From: Ruminococcus sp.
GTDB lineage: Bacteria > Bacillota > Clostridia > Oscillospirales > Acutalibacteraceae
NCBI GenBank assembly: GCA_003521625.1
Contig: DPHV01000025.1
Coordinates: 10,300 to 67,886 of the forward strand
DNA length: 57,587 nucleotides
Direction of reading: 5' to 3'
Shown here: piece after piece, positions 1 to 7,050 of the stretch
How the letters are laid out: the number at the start of each line of letters is the position of its first letter
Position numbering within the stretch: position 1 is the first letter of the stretch
Translations under genes and position numbers: made by a program
Notes under the pieces: generated by a model
The model's input: only the letters and a program-made list of their open reading frames with translations
Told to the model about the DNA's origin: nothing
Databases searched by the model: none

Positions 1-1083
1 ATTCTCTGGTTCGGCTGGTACGGCTTTAACGGTGCAGCAGCAGGCGACGGCGCTTTCCTCGGACAGATTTTCCTTACAACAACAATTTCTCCCGCAATTG
101 CAACCTGCGTAACAATGCTCTTTACATGGATCAAGAACGGCAAGCCCGACGTTTCAATGTCACTTAACGGCTCGCTCGCTGGTCTTGTAGCAATCACAGC
201 TCCTTGTGCAGATGTTGACGCTATCGGTGCCGCAATCATCGGTCTTGTTGCAGGTATCCTCGTAGTAGTTGCAGTTGAATTTATCGACATCAAACTCAAG
301 ATAGACGACCCCGTTGGTGCTGTTGCAGTTCACGGTGTAAACGGTATGTGGGGTACACTCTCAGTTGGTCTTTTCGCAACAGGTAACGGTCAGGACGGCG
401 TAACAGGTCTTTTCTACGGCGGCGGCTTTAACCAGCTCGGTATTCAGGCGCTCGGCGTTGTTTCCGTAGCAGCATGGACAATTGTTACAATGGTAATCGT
501 ATTCCAGCTTATCAAGCACACAGTAGGTCTTCGTGTTACAAAGGACGAGGAAATGAAGGGTCTCGACGTTACAGAGCACGGTCTTGTTAATGCATATGCA
601 GACTTTATGCCCATCGGCGTTGGTACAGCTTCACTTGATGAAACATTTGATGTTGAGGGCAATGTACCCGTTACTCAGGCTGTTCCCGTACAGCTCGCAG
701 GCAAATACGACGTTGCTTCCGACGGCGTTAAGATTACAAAGATTGACATTCTTCTCAAGCAGTCAAAGCTTGAAGCACTTAAGGAAGAAATGGATAAGCT
801 CGGCATTACAGGTATGACAGTTTCACAGGTTCTCGGCTGCGGCGCCCAGAAGGGTAAAGCAGAGTACTACAGAGGTGTTGCTGTTGAAAGTAACCTCCTG
901 CCGAAGATGAAGGTTGAAATCGTAGTCTGCAAGGTTCCCGTAAAGGCAGTAGTAGATGCGGCTGTTAAGGCTCTCTACACAGGCCATATCGGCGACGGTA
1001 AAATCTTCATTTACGATGTTGAAGACGTTGTAAAGGTAAGAACAGGCGAAACAGGTTACGATGCAATGCAGGATGTTGAGTAA
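1..1083 (+). CDS. amt: Ammonium transporter with fused C-terminal PII domain (5' truncated)
   Basis: The reading frame is open from base 1, so the gene begins before the window; 360 codons are visible. The first ~165 residues are Amt/Mep/Rh channel, with glycine-rich membrane helices and the conserved second pore histidine in a VHGVNGMWGT segment. From about nt 727 the protein becomes a complete PII (GlnB/GlnK) signalling domain, with a T-loop containing the EYYRG tyrosine motif and the LLPKMKVEIV strand. Amt conducts ammonium across the membrane. PII domains sense ATP/ADP and 2-oxoglutarate and plug the channel, and here the regulator is covalently attached. Such Amt-PII fusions are known in Clostridia. 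It ends just before a strong hairpin terminator. Assignment is very secure; the N-terminal half cannot be seen. Confidence 0.95.
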   Translation: MLWFGWYGFNGAAAGDGAFLGQIFLTTTISPAIATCVTMLFTWIKNGKPDVSMSLNGSLAGLVAITAPCADVDAIGAAIIGLVAGILVVVAVEFIDIKLKIDDPVGAVAVHGVNGMWGTLSVGLFATGNGQDGVTGLFYGGGFNQLGIQALGVVSVAAWTIVTMVIVFQLIKHTVGLRVTKDEEMKGLDVTEHGLVNAYADFMPIGVGTASLDETFDVEGNVPVTQAVPVQLAGKYDVASDGVKITKIDILLKQSKLEALKEEMDKLGITGMTVSQVLGCGAQKGKAEYYRGVAVESNLLPKMKVEIVVCKVPVKAVVDAAVKALYTGHIGDGKIFIYDVEDVVKVRTGETGYDAMQDVE

Positions 1084-1138
1084 TATAAGCTTACTCTATT
1101 AGATAACCTATCCTTTTTAATTCACATAAACCAAAGCA

Positions 1139-1170
1139 CCCCGTACGGCAATAGCTGTACGGGGCGTTTT
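1139..1170 (+). terminator. Rho-independent terminator after amt-PII
   Basis: An 8-bp GC-rich stem (CCCCGTAC at 1139-1146 with GTACGGGG at 1157-1164) closes a 10-nt loop and is followed by a CGTTTT tail. Confidence 0.9.
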
Positions 1171-1204
1171 GGCGTTAAAATATAATTTAAGTAAAAATGA
1201 TTTA

Positions 1205-1699
1205 TCAGTAATAGCTGTAATATGAGTAAGCGTTGTGAGTTGAAGAAGAAACTACCGCAAAGATAATTATGAATAAGATAATAACAAGCACAAGAACAAT
1301 AGCCATAATCAAAAGCTGAGCTCTTGCAAAGGTTTTAAGTGACTTTTTAGGCGTACTGCCGAATGCCCATACAAACATCATTATAAGATAAATCAGACTT
1401 CCGACGAAGGGGATAAAATTGAGACAGAGCACTCCTACCCATCCTCCGACAGTCATATGCTCATCTTCGGCTTTTGCAGCAGGCTGCTGAACATAGACAG
1501 GCTGCTGATAAGGCTGAGCCTGATTGTAATTAGGCTGCTGATAAGATTGATTGTAATTCCGATTGTAATTCCGATTGTAGTTTTGATTGTAATCCTGATT
1601 GGTGTTATCAGTTGAAACACTGTTTTCAATCTGACGTCCGCAATTTACGCAGAATTTTACTCCTTCGGGATTTTCTGAATTGCAATGTGGACAATACAT
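1205..1699 (-). CDS. Zinc-ribbon membrane protein, unknown function
   Basis: A 164-residue protein. The N-terminus is a zinc ribbon with two CxxC pairs (MYCPHC at residues 3-6 and FCVNC at 17-20). A low-complexity Asn/Gln/Tyr-rich linker follows, with repeated YNRN and QQP units (about residues 30-75). Two hydrophobic segments come next (about 85-110 and 125-150), and the tail is Ser/Tyr-rich. A strong AGGAGG ribosome binding site sits just before the ATG. The architecture matches a broad group of Firmicutes 'zinc-ribbon domain-containing' membrane proteins whose role is unknown. It is monocistronic and divergent from the methyltransferase gene. No function is assigned. Confidence 0.8.
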   Translation of the reverse strand: MYCPHCNSENPEGVKFCVNCGRQIENSVSTDNTNQDYNQNYNRNYNRNYNQSYQQPNYNQAQPYQQPVYVQQPAAKAEDEHMTVGGWVGVLCLNFIPFVGSLIYLIMMFVWAFGSTPKKSLKTFARAQLLIMAIVLVLVIILFIIIFAVVSSSTHNAYSYYSYY

Positions 1700-1764
1700 A
1701 TTTTTTCCTCCTCAATATTCTTTTGCCATTATATTACTTTATTAAAAATAATATAACTACATAG

Positions 1765-1793
1765 ATTTTAATATATTATACATAAAATGTCAA
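1765..1793 (-). promoter_or_regulatory. Sigma-A-type promoter for the zinc-ribbon gene
   Basis: Read on the minus strand: TTGACA (1793-1788), 17-bp spacer, TAAAAT (1770-1765), about 65 nt ahead of the start codon. Confidence 0.7.
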
Positions 1794-1851
1794 TTATTTT
1801 CAACAAACAAATAAAAATTTGTTGCCAAATGACATAATTTTAAGCATTTGG

Positions 1852-1880
1852 TTGATAACTGAATTTAATAATGATAAAAT
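1852..1880 (+). promoter_or_regulatory. Sigma-A-type promoter for rlmD-like gene
   Basis: TTGATA (1852-1857), 17-bp spacer, TAAAAT (1875-1880), 37 nt before the ATG of the methyltransferase gene. Confidence 0.65.
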
Positions 1881-1917
1881 AGTTTATATAGAATTATAAG
1901 AATAACAGAGGTTTGTT

Positions 1918-3087
1918 ATGAACAATAAAGAAAATATAAACGGAAATTGTCCCGTATACAAAAAATGCGGCGGCTGTCAGTTGCAGAATCTTTCATATCC
2001 CGAACAACTGAAATTCAAGCAGAACAAGGTTGAGCGACTGCTCAAAAAATTCTGCAAGGTTGAGCCGATAATCGGAATGGAAAATCCCTACCACTACCGC
2101 AACAAGGTGCAGGCGGCTTTTTATACCGACAGACGAGGTAAAATCATCTCAGGCGTTTACCAGTCGGGAACGCACCACGTTGTCGGCGTTGACTCGTGCC
2201 GGATTGAGGACGTAATTGCCGATAAAATTATCGTGGCAGTGCGCAAGCTTCTGCCGTCATTTAAAATGACAACCTACAACGAGGACACAGGCAAGGGATT
2301 TTTGCGCCATATTCTTGTAAAAAGAGGCTTTGCGACAAATCAGATTATGCTTGTGCTTGTTACGGGAACGCCTGTTTTTCCGTCAAAAAACAACTTTGTA
2401 AAGGCAATTTTAAAGCAGTTTCCCGAGATAACAACTATTGTTCAGAATGTCAATAATTACAACACAAACCTTGTTCTCGGAGAGAATCAGAAGGTAATGT
2501 ACGGCAAGGGATATATTGAGGACATTCTCTGCGGCTGTCGGTTCAGAATTTCACCGAAAAGCTTTTATCAGATTAACCCCGTTCAGACCGAGGTGCTTTA
2601 CAATACGGCTATGAAGTATGCCGACCTGAAAGGCAACGAAACCGTGCTTGATACCTACTGCGGAATCGGCACAATCGGAATTGTAGCCGCCAAGAGGGGC
2701 GCAGGCAGAGTAATCGGCGTTGAGCTTAACGGCGACGCGGTCAGAGATGCAATTGTAAACGCAAGGGCAAATAATCTCAAGAATATCCGCTTTTATAAGG
2801 GTGACGCAGGCGAGTTTATGTATGAGGCGTCGGACGAGGACGAAAAGCCCGACGTTGTGTTTATGGATCCTCCGAGAGCAGGCAGTGACACAAAATTCCT
2901 AGACTCGCTCATAAAAATGTCACCGAAAACGGTAGTCTATGTTTCCTGCAATCCCGAAACGCTTGCAAGGGATTTAGACTATGTTACAAAGAACAGCGAC
3001 TATAAGATACGCAAAATCCAGCCTGTCGATATGTTCCCCCACACCGCACATACAGAATGCGTTTGTCAGATTTCAAAAGAACTGTAA
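1918..3087 (+). CDS. rlmD: 23S rRNA (uracil-C5)-methyltransferase, RlmD/RlmCD type, without TRAM domain
   Basis: A 389-residue TrmA/RumA-family enzyme that methylates C5 of a uracil in 23S rRNA using S-adenosylmethionine. It has the iron-sulfur cysteines of the family (C11, C17, C20 in CPVYKKCGGCQ and a fourth near residue 93), an SAM-binding DTYCGIGTIG motif near 245, MDPPRAG near 316, and the catalytic cysteine C344 in VSCNPETLARD. Most RlmD proteins are about 430-460 residues and begin with an RNA-binding TRAM domain. This one starts almost directly at the Fe-S motif, and no upstream in-frame extension is evident. The ribosome binding site is weak (AGAGG). Whether the substrate is U1939, U747 or both cannot be told. 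Confidence 0.9.
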   Translation: MNNKENINGNCPVYKKCGGCQLQNLSYPEQLKFKQNKVERLLKKFCKVEPIIGMENPYHYRNKVQAAFYTDRRGKIISGVYQSGTHHVVGVDSCRIEDVIADKIIVAVRKLLPSFKMTTYNEDTGKGFLRHILVKRGFATNQIMLVLVTGTPVFPSKNNFVKAILKQFPEITTIVQNVNNYNTNLVLGENQKVMYGKGYIEDILCGCRFRISPKSFYQINPVQTEVLYNTAMKYADLKGNETVLDTYCGIGTIGIVAAKRGAGRVIGVELNGDAVRDAIVNARANNLKNIRFYKGDAGEFMYEASDEDEKPDVVFMDPPRAGSDTKFLDSLIKMSPKTVVYVSCNPETLARDLDYVTKNSDYKIRKIQPVDMFPHTAHTECVCQISKEL

Positions 3088-3112
3088 CTAAAAATTTTTG
3101 GAGGATTAAGAA

Positions 3113-3397
3113 ATGGCTTCGAGCAAAGAATATCTTGAATATATTTTGGAGCAGTCGATAGACTTGCTCTATGCAATCGCCTTTACAATCAAGATGAGCA
3201 AAAAGGGCGATTATCGGATTGACGGCTATTTTGACTATGTCGTTCCGCCGCTTGAGGGATTCTGGTGGCAGGACGGCGTAAAGGAAATTGACGTAACCGA
3301 CACACGTTTCCATCACGAAATTTATCTGAGTGATGCAAGACGTGTAGCACCCGAAAAGCTGAAAACGGTAGTGCGCCACCCGATTAAGAAAAGGTAA
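3113..3397 (+). CDS. Shortened GyrI-like small-molecule-binding protein (internal deletion)
   Basis: A 94-residue protein with a strong GGAGG site 8 nt before its ATG, 25 nt after the methyltransferase gene. From memory of the GyrI-like (SOUL/BacEff-fold) family, residues ~18-58 (LLYAIAFTIKMSKK, YFDYVVPPLEGFWWQDG) match the family's N-terminal third. Residues ~62-94 (TRFHHEIYLSD, KLKTVVRHPIKK) match its extreme C-terminus. The ~100 central residues of the ~200-residue family, as well as the first ~30, are absent, and the reading frame runs cleanly across the join. It could be a relic kept open by chance or a functional mini-protein. The family match is fairly sure; function is unknown. Confidence 0.75.
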   Translation: MASSKEYLEYILEQSIDLLYAIAFTIKMSKKGDYRIDGYFDYVVPPLEGFWWQDGVKEIDVTDTRFHHEIYLSDARRVAPEKLKTVVRHPIKKR

Positions 3398-3404
3398 AAA
3401 AGTA

Positions 3405-3436
3405 AAACGGGACTGTTTCAGCCCCGTTTATTTTAT
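3405..3436. terminator. Bidirectional terminator between convergent genes
   Basis: AAACGGG (3405-3411) pairs with CCCGTTT (3423-3429), with an inner CTG/CAG extension. T-rich tails lie on both sides, between the GyrI-like gene and the minus-strand glycosyltransferase. Confidence 0.85.
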
Positions 3437-3446
3437 ACTATATAAA

Positions 3447-4568
3447 TCAATTTTCGCATTTAGTCAGCCTTTCAGCCAAATCACAAATATCCGCAGCGGC
3501 ATTTGAGTTGATTTTTCTGCGCTGATTTTCCGTCATATCAAGGCAGGCTTTTTCATCATTAATAATCTTTATCGCATCGGATAATTCTCTTTTTGAAGCC
3601 TTGCATAGCCTGCTCATACCGTTTTTGCTGAAAAATTCGGCGTTGCGTGTTTCGCACCCCGGAATTGCCGCAGTATGCAGTATCGGCACTTTGCTGACAG
3701 CGGCCTCGGTTGAAGAAAGTCCTCCCGGCTTTGTGACAAACAGGTCTGCGCCCTTCATATATTCAGCCATATTTTCGGTAAATCCGAGGACTGTTACTTT
3801 CGGATAATCGGCATTTTTCAGCTTGTCAAAAAGCTTTTTGTTGTTGCCGCAGATGGTAATCAGCTCTGTGTTTTCACTATCGGCAATAACTGACGAGAGC
3901 GTTTTAATAGCTTTCTTGATTTGTCCGCCGCCCATACTTCCGCCGCTTACAAGGATATATTTTTTGTTTAAATCAAGTCCGAGCTTTTGACGCACTTCAT
4001 CTCGATTTTCACTTTCCGAAAATCTGCCGAGTACGGGAATACCGAGAGAGCAAAGCTTTTCTTTCGCAATCCCCTTTTTTGTGTAGTCGTCGGAAAGCTC
4101 CGCTGAGGGAATAACATACACGTCGCAGTCGGTTTCCTCTGTAAACGGAATGCAGGTATAGTCCGTGCCTATAAACATTGTTTTCGGAACAGCAATTCCG
4201 CTGTTTCTCATATTTGTAATGATTTCAGCAGGGAACAGGTGAGTCATTATGATTATGTCAAAATGATTTTCAGCCAGATATTCACCCAGAGCTGAAACCA
4301 TAAGACGATTAATAAAGTAAACGGGAGAGCGAAACGGCAGTTTTCTGTAAAGCTGACCTGCACCGTAAACAGCGCCGAAAAACCGAGGTGCTTTCTGCGC
4401 CAGAGCAATATAGACGTTGTTGATTTTACCTGCAAGCTTTTTACTGCGAAGGTTATACGGATTGAGCATAACGGCGTTGTGATTGCGGCGCTTGAGTTCT
4501 TCCGCAACCGCTTTTCCTGCCGAATTGTGACCTCCGCCCGTACCGCAGGAAAGAATTAACGCTTCCAC
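3447..4568 (-). CDS. Diacylglycerol glycosyltransferase-like (GT28, UgtP/MGDG synthase family)
   Basis: A 373-residue glycosyltransferase of the MurG/MGDG-synthase type. It opens with the N-terminal loop SCGTGGGHNSAG (residues 7-18) typical of enzymes that glycosylate membrane lipids. Its C-terminal half carries the nucleotide-sugar site (GGSMGGGQ near 208, and KPGGLSSTEA near 280). By family it would transfer a sugar from a UDP donor to diacylglycerol at the cytoplasmic membrane face, making glycolipids or a lipoteichoic anchor. The start codon overlaps the end of the upstream plsY gene by 13 bp, so the two are co-transcribed and probably translationally coupled. That fits a shared role in membrane lipid synthesis. 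The exact donor and acceptor are not known. Confidence 0.85.
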   Translation of the reverse strand: MEALILSCGTGGGHNSAGKAVAEELKRRNHNAVMLNPYNLRSKKLAGKINNVYIALAQKAPRFFGAVYGAGQLYRKLPFRSPVYFINRLMVSALGEYLAENHFDIIIMTHLFPAEIITNMRNSGIAVPKTMFIGTDYTCIPFTEETDCDVYVIPSAELSDDYTKKGIAKEKLCSLGIPVLGRFSESENRDEVRQKLGLDLNKKYILVSGGSMGGGQIKKAIKTLSSVIADSENTELITICGNNKKLFDKLKNADYPKVTVLGFTENMAEYMKGADLFVTKPGGLSSTEAAVSKVPILHTAAIPGCETRNAEFFSKNGMSRLCKASKRELSDAIKIINDEKACLDMTENQRRKINSNAAADICDLAERLTKCEN

Positions 4569-5173
4569 AACAAACTGACCTCCGGTTTTTCTCTTTTCTC
4601 TTTACTGAAAATCAGCTTTATAATGACAACAGCCGCAATCAGTGAAAATCCGATACAGATTACCGGCTCTTTTACTAAAAAGAACATACAGACAAGAGCG
4701 CTTATGTACGAAACGAATGTGCGGTAAAAATGCGGAGAAATCCGCAGAACTACAGAAAAGAGAATGAAGAAAAATGCAAGAATAATCAGCGGCTGCCAGA
4801 GTGGCAAAAGACCGAGCAGACAGCCAAAGCTTACGGCAATTCCCTTACCGCCTCTGAATTTAAAAAATACGGGAAAGGCGTGACCGATTACGGGAGCGGC
4901 AATTATCAGTGCCGAAGAAATAACGTCGGGAAACCTTGTCCCTGCCTGATGAAAATAAAATGAAACAGGTAAAAATCCCTTTGCAAGGTCGAAGATAAGC
5001 GTAAGCAAGCCGCACCAGAAGCCGCCGTACATAAATGCGTTGGCAGTACCGGGGTTTTTGTCCTTGCTGTTTTCAATCATATTATCTTTTTTAAAAAATC
5101 CGGCAAAAATTCGGGCATACAATACACTGCCCGAGAGATAGCCTAAGAATATAAAACCGATTGTTTTTATCAT
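4556..5173 (-). CDS. plsY: Acyl-phosphate:glycerol-3-phosphate acyltransferase PlsY
   Basis: A 205-residue integral membrane protein of the usual PlsY length. It has the family motifs GYLSGSVLYAR near the N-terminus, KNPGTANAF near residue 40, DLAKG near 65 and FFKFRGGKGIAVSFG near 105, plus several membrane helices. PlsY transfers an acyl group from acyl-phosphate to glycerol-3-phosphate, the first step of phospholipid synthesis. It is the first gene of a two-gene minus-strand unit with the glycolipid glycosyltransferase. The ribosome binding site is weak (GAAGTG). Confidence 0.95.
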   Translation of the reverse strand: MIKTIGFIFLGYLSGSVLYARIFAGFFKKDNMIENSKDKNPGTANAFMYGGFWCGLLTLIFDLAKGFLPVSFYFHQAGTRFPDVISSALIIAAPVIGHAFPVFFKFRGGKGIAVSFGCLLGLLPLWQPLIILAFFFILFSVVLRISPHFYRTFVSYISALVCMFFLVKEPVICIGFSLIAAVVIIKLIFSKEKREKPEVSLLWKR

Positions 5174-5222
5174 AATTATTCACTTCAATATTAAAATTCA
5201 GTGTCAAAATTTATTAGCAAGA

Positions 5223-5252
5223 AGTATATCATAATTTGTAGTTTAATGTCAA
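5223..5252 (-). promoter_or_regulatory. Sigma-A-type promoter for plsY operon
   Basis: Minus strand: TTGACA (5252-5247), 18-bp spacer, TATACT (5228-5223), about 50 nt before the plsY start. Confidence 0.7.
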
Positions 5253-5335
5253 GATTTTGCGAAATAAACAACCGTAAAATTAACCGTAAACTAATCTGTC
5301 ATTTTTTGCCGAATGATGTTTTCAGTCTAAAGTAA

Positions 5336-5364
5336 TTGACTAAATCTGCCGAATATATTAAAAT
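5336..5364 (+). promoter_or_regulatory. Sigma-A-type promoter for the PurF-like gene
   Basis: TTGACT (5336-5341), 17-bp spacer, TAAAAT (5359-5364), 54 nt before the ATG. Confidence 0.7.
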
Positions 5365-5418
5365 AGTTGCAGACTGTTTTATAATACTAATTTTAGATAT
5401 ACAAAGGAGTACCAAATT

Positions 5419-6822
5419 ATGGGTGGATTTTTTGCAGTAGCGTCAAAGGAATCGTGTGTTCTGGATTTATTTTACGGCACTGACTATCATTCACATCTCG
5501 GCACAAGGCGAGGAGGTATGGCTGTTCACGGAGAAAACGGATTTTCCCGTGCAATTCACAACATACAGAATTCACCATTTCGAACAAAGTTTGAGCGTGA
5601 CGTTGAGGAGCTTGAGGGCAACCTCGGAATAGGCTGTATTTCCGATTTTGAGCCACAGCCGCTTCTTGTTCATTCTCACCTCGGAAGCTTTGCAATTACA
5701 ACCGTCGGAAAAATCAACAACTCCGACGAGCTTATAAACGAGTGTTACAACAACGGCAACACTCATTTTCTGGAGATGAGCGGAGGTACAATCAATCCTA
5801 CCGAAATCACAGCCGCACTTATCAATCAGAAGTCATCAATCGTTGAGGGACTTAAGTTTGCACAGGAGAGAATCAACGGCTCGATGACGATTATTCTGCT
5901 GACTTCAAAGGGAATTTATGCCGCACGTGACAGACTCGGTCGTACTCCTGTTATTATAGGAAAAAAGGACGGAGCATACTGCGCTTCGTTTGAAAGCTTT
6001 GCTTATCTTAATTTAGGCTACGAGGACTGCAAGGAGCTGGGTCCGGCCGAGATTGTCTTTATGACTCCCGAGGGTGTTGAAACCGTTAGCCCTGCCGGCA
6101 AGGAAATGAAAATCTGCTCCTTCCTCTGGGTTTACTACGGCTATCCCACATCCTGCTACGAGGGTGTAAACGTGGAGCAGATGCGCTATGAATGCGGTCG
6201 TCTGCTTGCAAAAAGAGATAATGTAACGCCCGATGTTGTTGCAGGCGTTCCCGACTCGGGAATTGCCCACGCAATCGGCTATTCAAATGAAACGAAAATT
6301 CCGTTTACACGTCCGTTCATAAAGTACACGCCCACGTGGCCTCGTTCGTTTATGCCGACAAATCAGAAGCAGAGAAACAAAATTGCGCATATGAAGCTTA
6401 TTCCCGTTAAAAAGCTGATTGAAAACAAGCGTCTTCTGCTTATTGACGATTCAATCGTAAGAGGAACACAGCTTCGTGAAACCACAGAATTTCTCTATAA
6501 CAGCGGAGCAAAGGAGGTTCATATCCGCCCTGCCTGTCCGCCGATTATGTTCGGCTGTAAATACCTTAACTTCTCACGTTCAACCTCCGAGCTTGATTTG
6601 ATTGCACGCAGAGTGATTCTCAGGCGTGAGGGCGATAATGCAGACAAAATGCTCTCCGATTACGCTGACCCCACAAGCACAAATTACAGCGAGATGATTG
6701 AAGAAATACGCAGGGAGCTTAACTTTACTTCTCTTCGCTATCACCGCCTTGACGATATGCTCGACTCAATCGGAATTTCTCCGTGCAAGCTCTGTACCTA
6801 TTGTTGGAACGGCAAGGAATAA
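5419..6822 (+). CDS. Amidophosphoribosyltransferase-like protein lacking the N-terminal catalytic cysteine
   Basis: A 467-residue PurF homologue. The N-terminal half is an Ntn-hydrolase (class II glutamine amidotransferase) fold with YHSHLGTRRGGMAV and GKINN segments. The C-terminal half is a type I phosphoribosyltransferase with the PRPP-binding loop LLIDDSIVRGTQ (about residues 340-352) and a GVPDSG segment. True PurF matures to expose Cys1 (CGI/CGV...), but this protein begins MGGFFAV, so the nucleophile is replaced by glycine. Cysteines cluster at the C-terminus (CKLCTYC). A good AAAGGAG site precedes the ATG. It stands alone, not in a purine operon. It may be a PRPP-sensing or ammonia-dependent paralogue. 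Homology is sure, activity is not. Confidence 0.85.
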   Translation: MGGFFAVASKESCVLDLFYGTDYHSHLGTRRGGMAVHGENGFSRAIHNIQNSPFRTKFERDVEELEGNLGIGCISDFEPQPLLVHSHLGSFAITTVGKINNSDELINECYNNGNTHFLEMSGGTINPTEITAALINQKSSIVEGLKFAQERINGSMTIILLTSKGIYAARDRLGRTPVIIGKKDGAYCASFESFAYLNLGYEDCKELGPAEIVFMTPEGVETVSPAGKEMKICSFLWVYYGYPTSCYEGVNVEQMRYECGRLLAKRDNVTPDVVAGVPDSGIAHAIGYSNETKIPFTRPFIKYTPTWPRSFMPTNQKQRNKIAHMKLIPVKKLIENKRLLLIDDSIVRGTQLRETTEFLYNSGAKEVHIRPACPPIMFGCKYLNFSRSTSELDLIARRVILRREGDNADKMLSDYADPTSTNYSEMIEEIRRELNFTSLRYHRLDDMLDSIGISPCKLCTYCWNGKE

Positions 6823-6843
6823 TATGTTATTTAAAAATACTAT

Positions 6844-6887
6844 GCGGAACTTATCTTTTATGATGAGTTCCGCTTTTGATTTTTTTG
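6844..6887 (+). terminator. Terminator after the PurF-like gene
   Basis: A 12-bp stem (6844-6855 with 6862-6873, GCGGAAC / GTTCCGC at its base) is followed by TTTTGATTTTTTT. Confidence 0.9.
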
Positions 6888-6993
6888 AAAAACTGTTGTA
6901 AATACCACAGAATTTTACAATAATTTTGAAAATATTTACCATATAACAGAGAAACAGGGTAATGATGAAAGCTTATTTTGTGAGATTTTGCTA

Positions 6994-7023
6994 TTGATTT
7001 TCCAATATTTGTTGTGATATAGT
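6994..7023 (+). promoter_or_regulatory. Probable promoter for the LRR-dockerin gene
   Basis: TTGATT (6994-6999), 18-bp spacer, TATAGT (7018-7023), 27 nt before the ATG. Confidence 0.55.
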
Positions 7024-7050
7024 TTTTATATATTTTTTTGGAGGTAAAAA

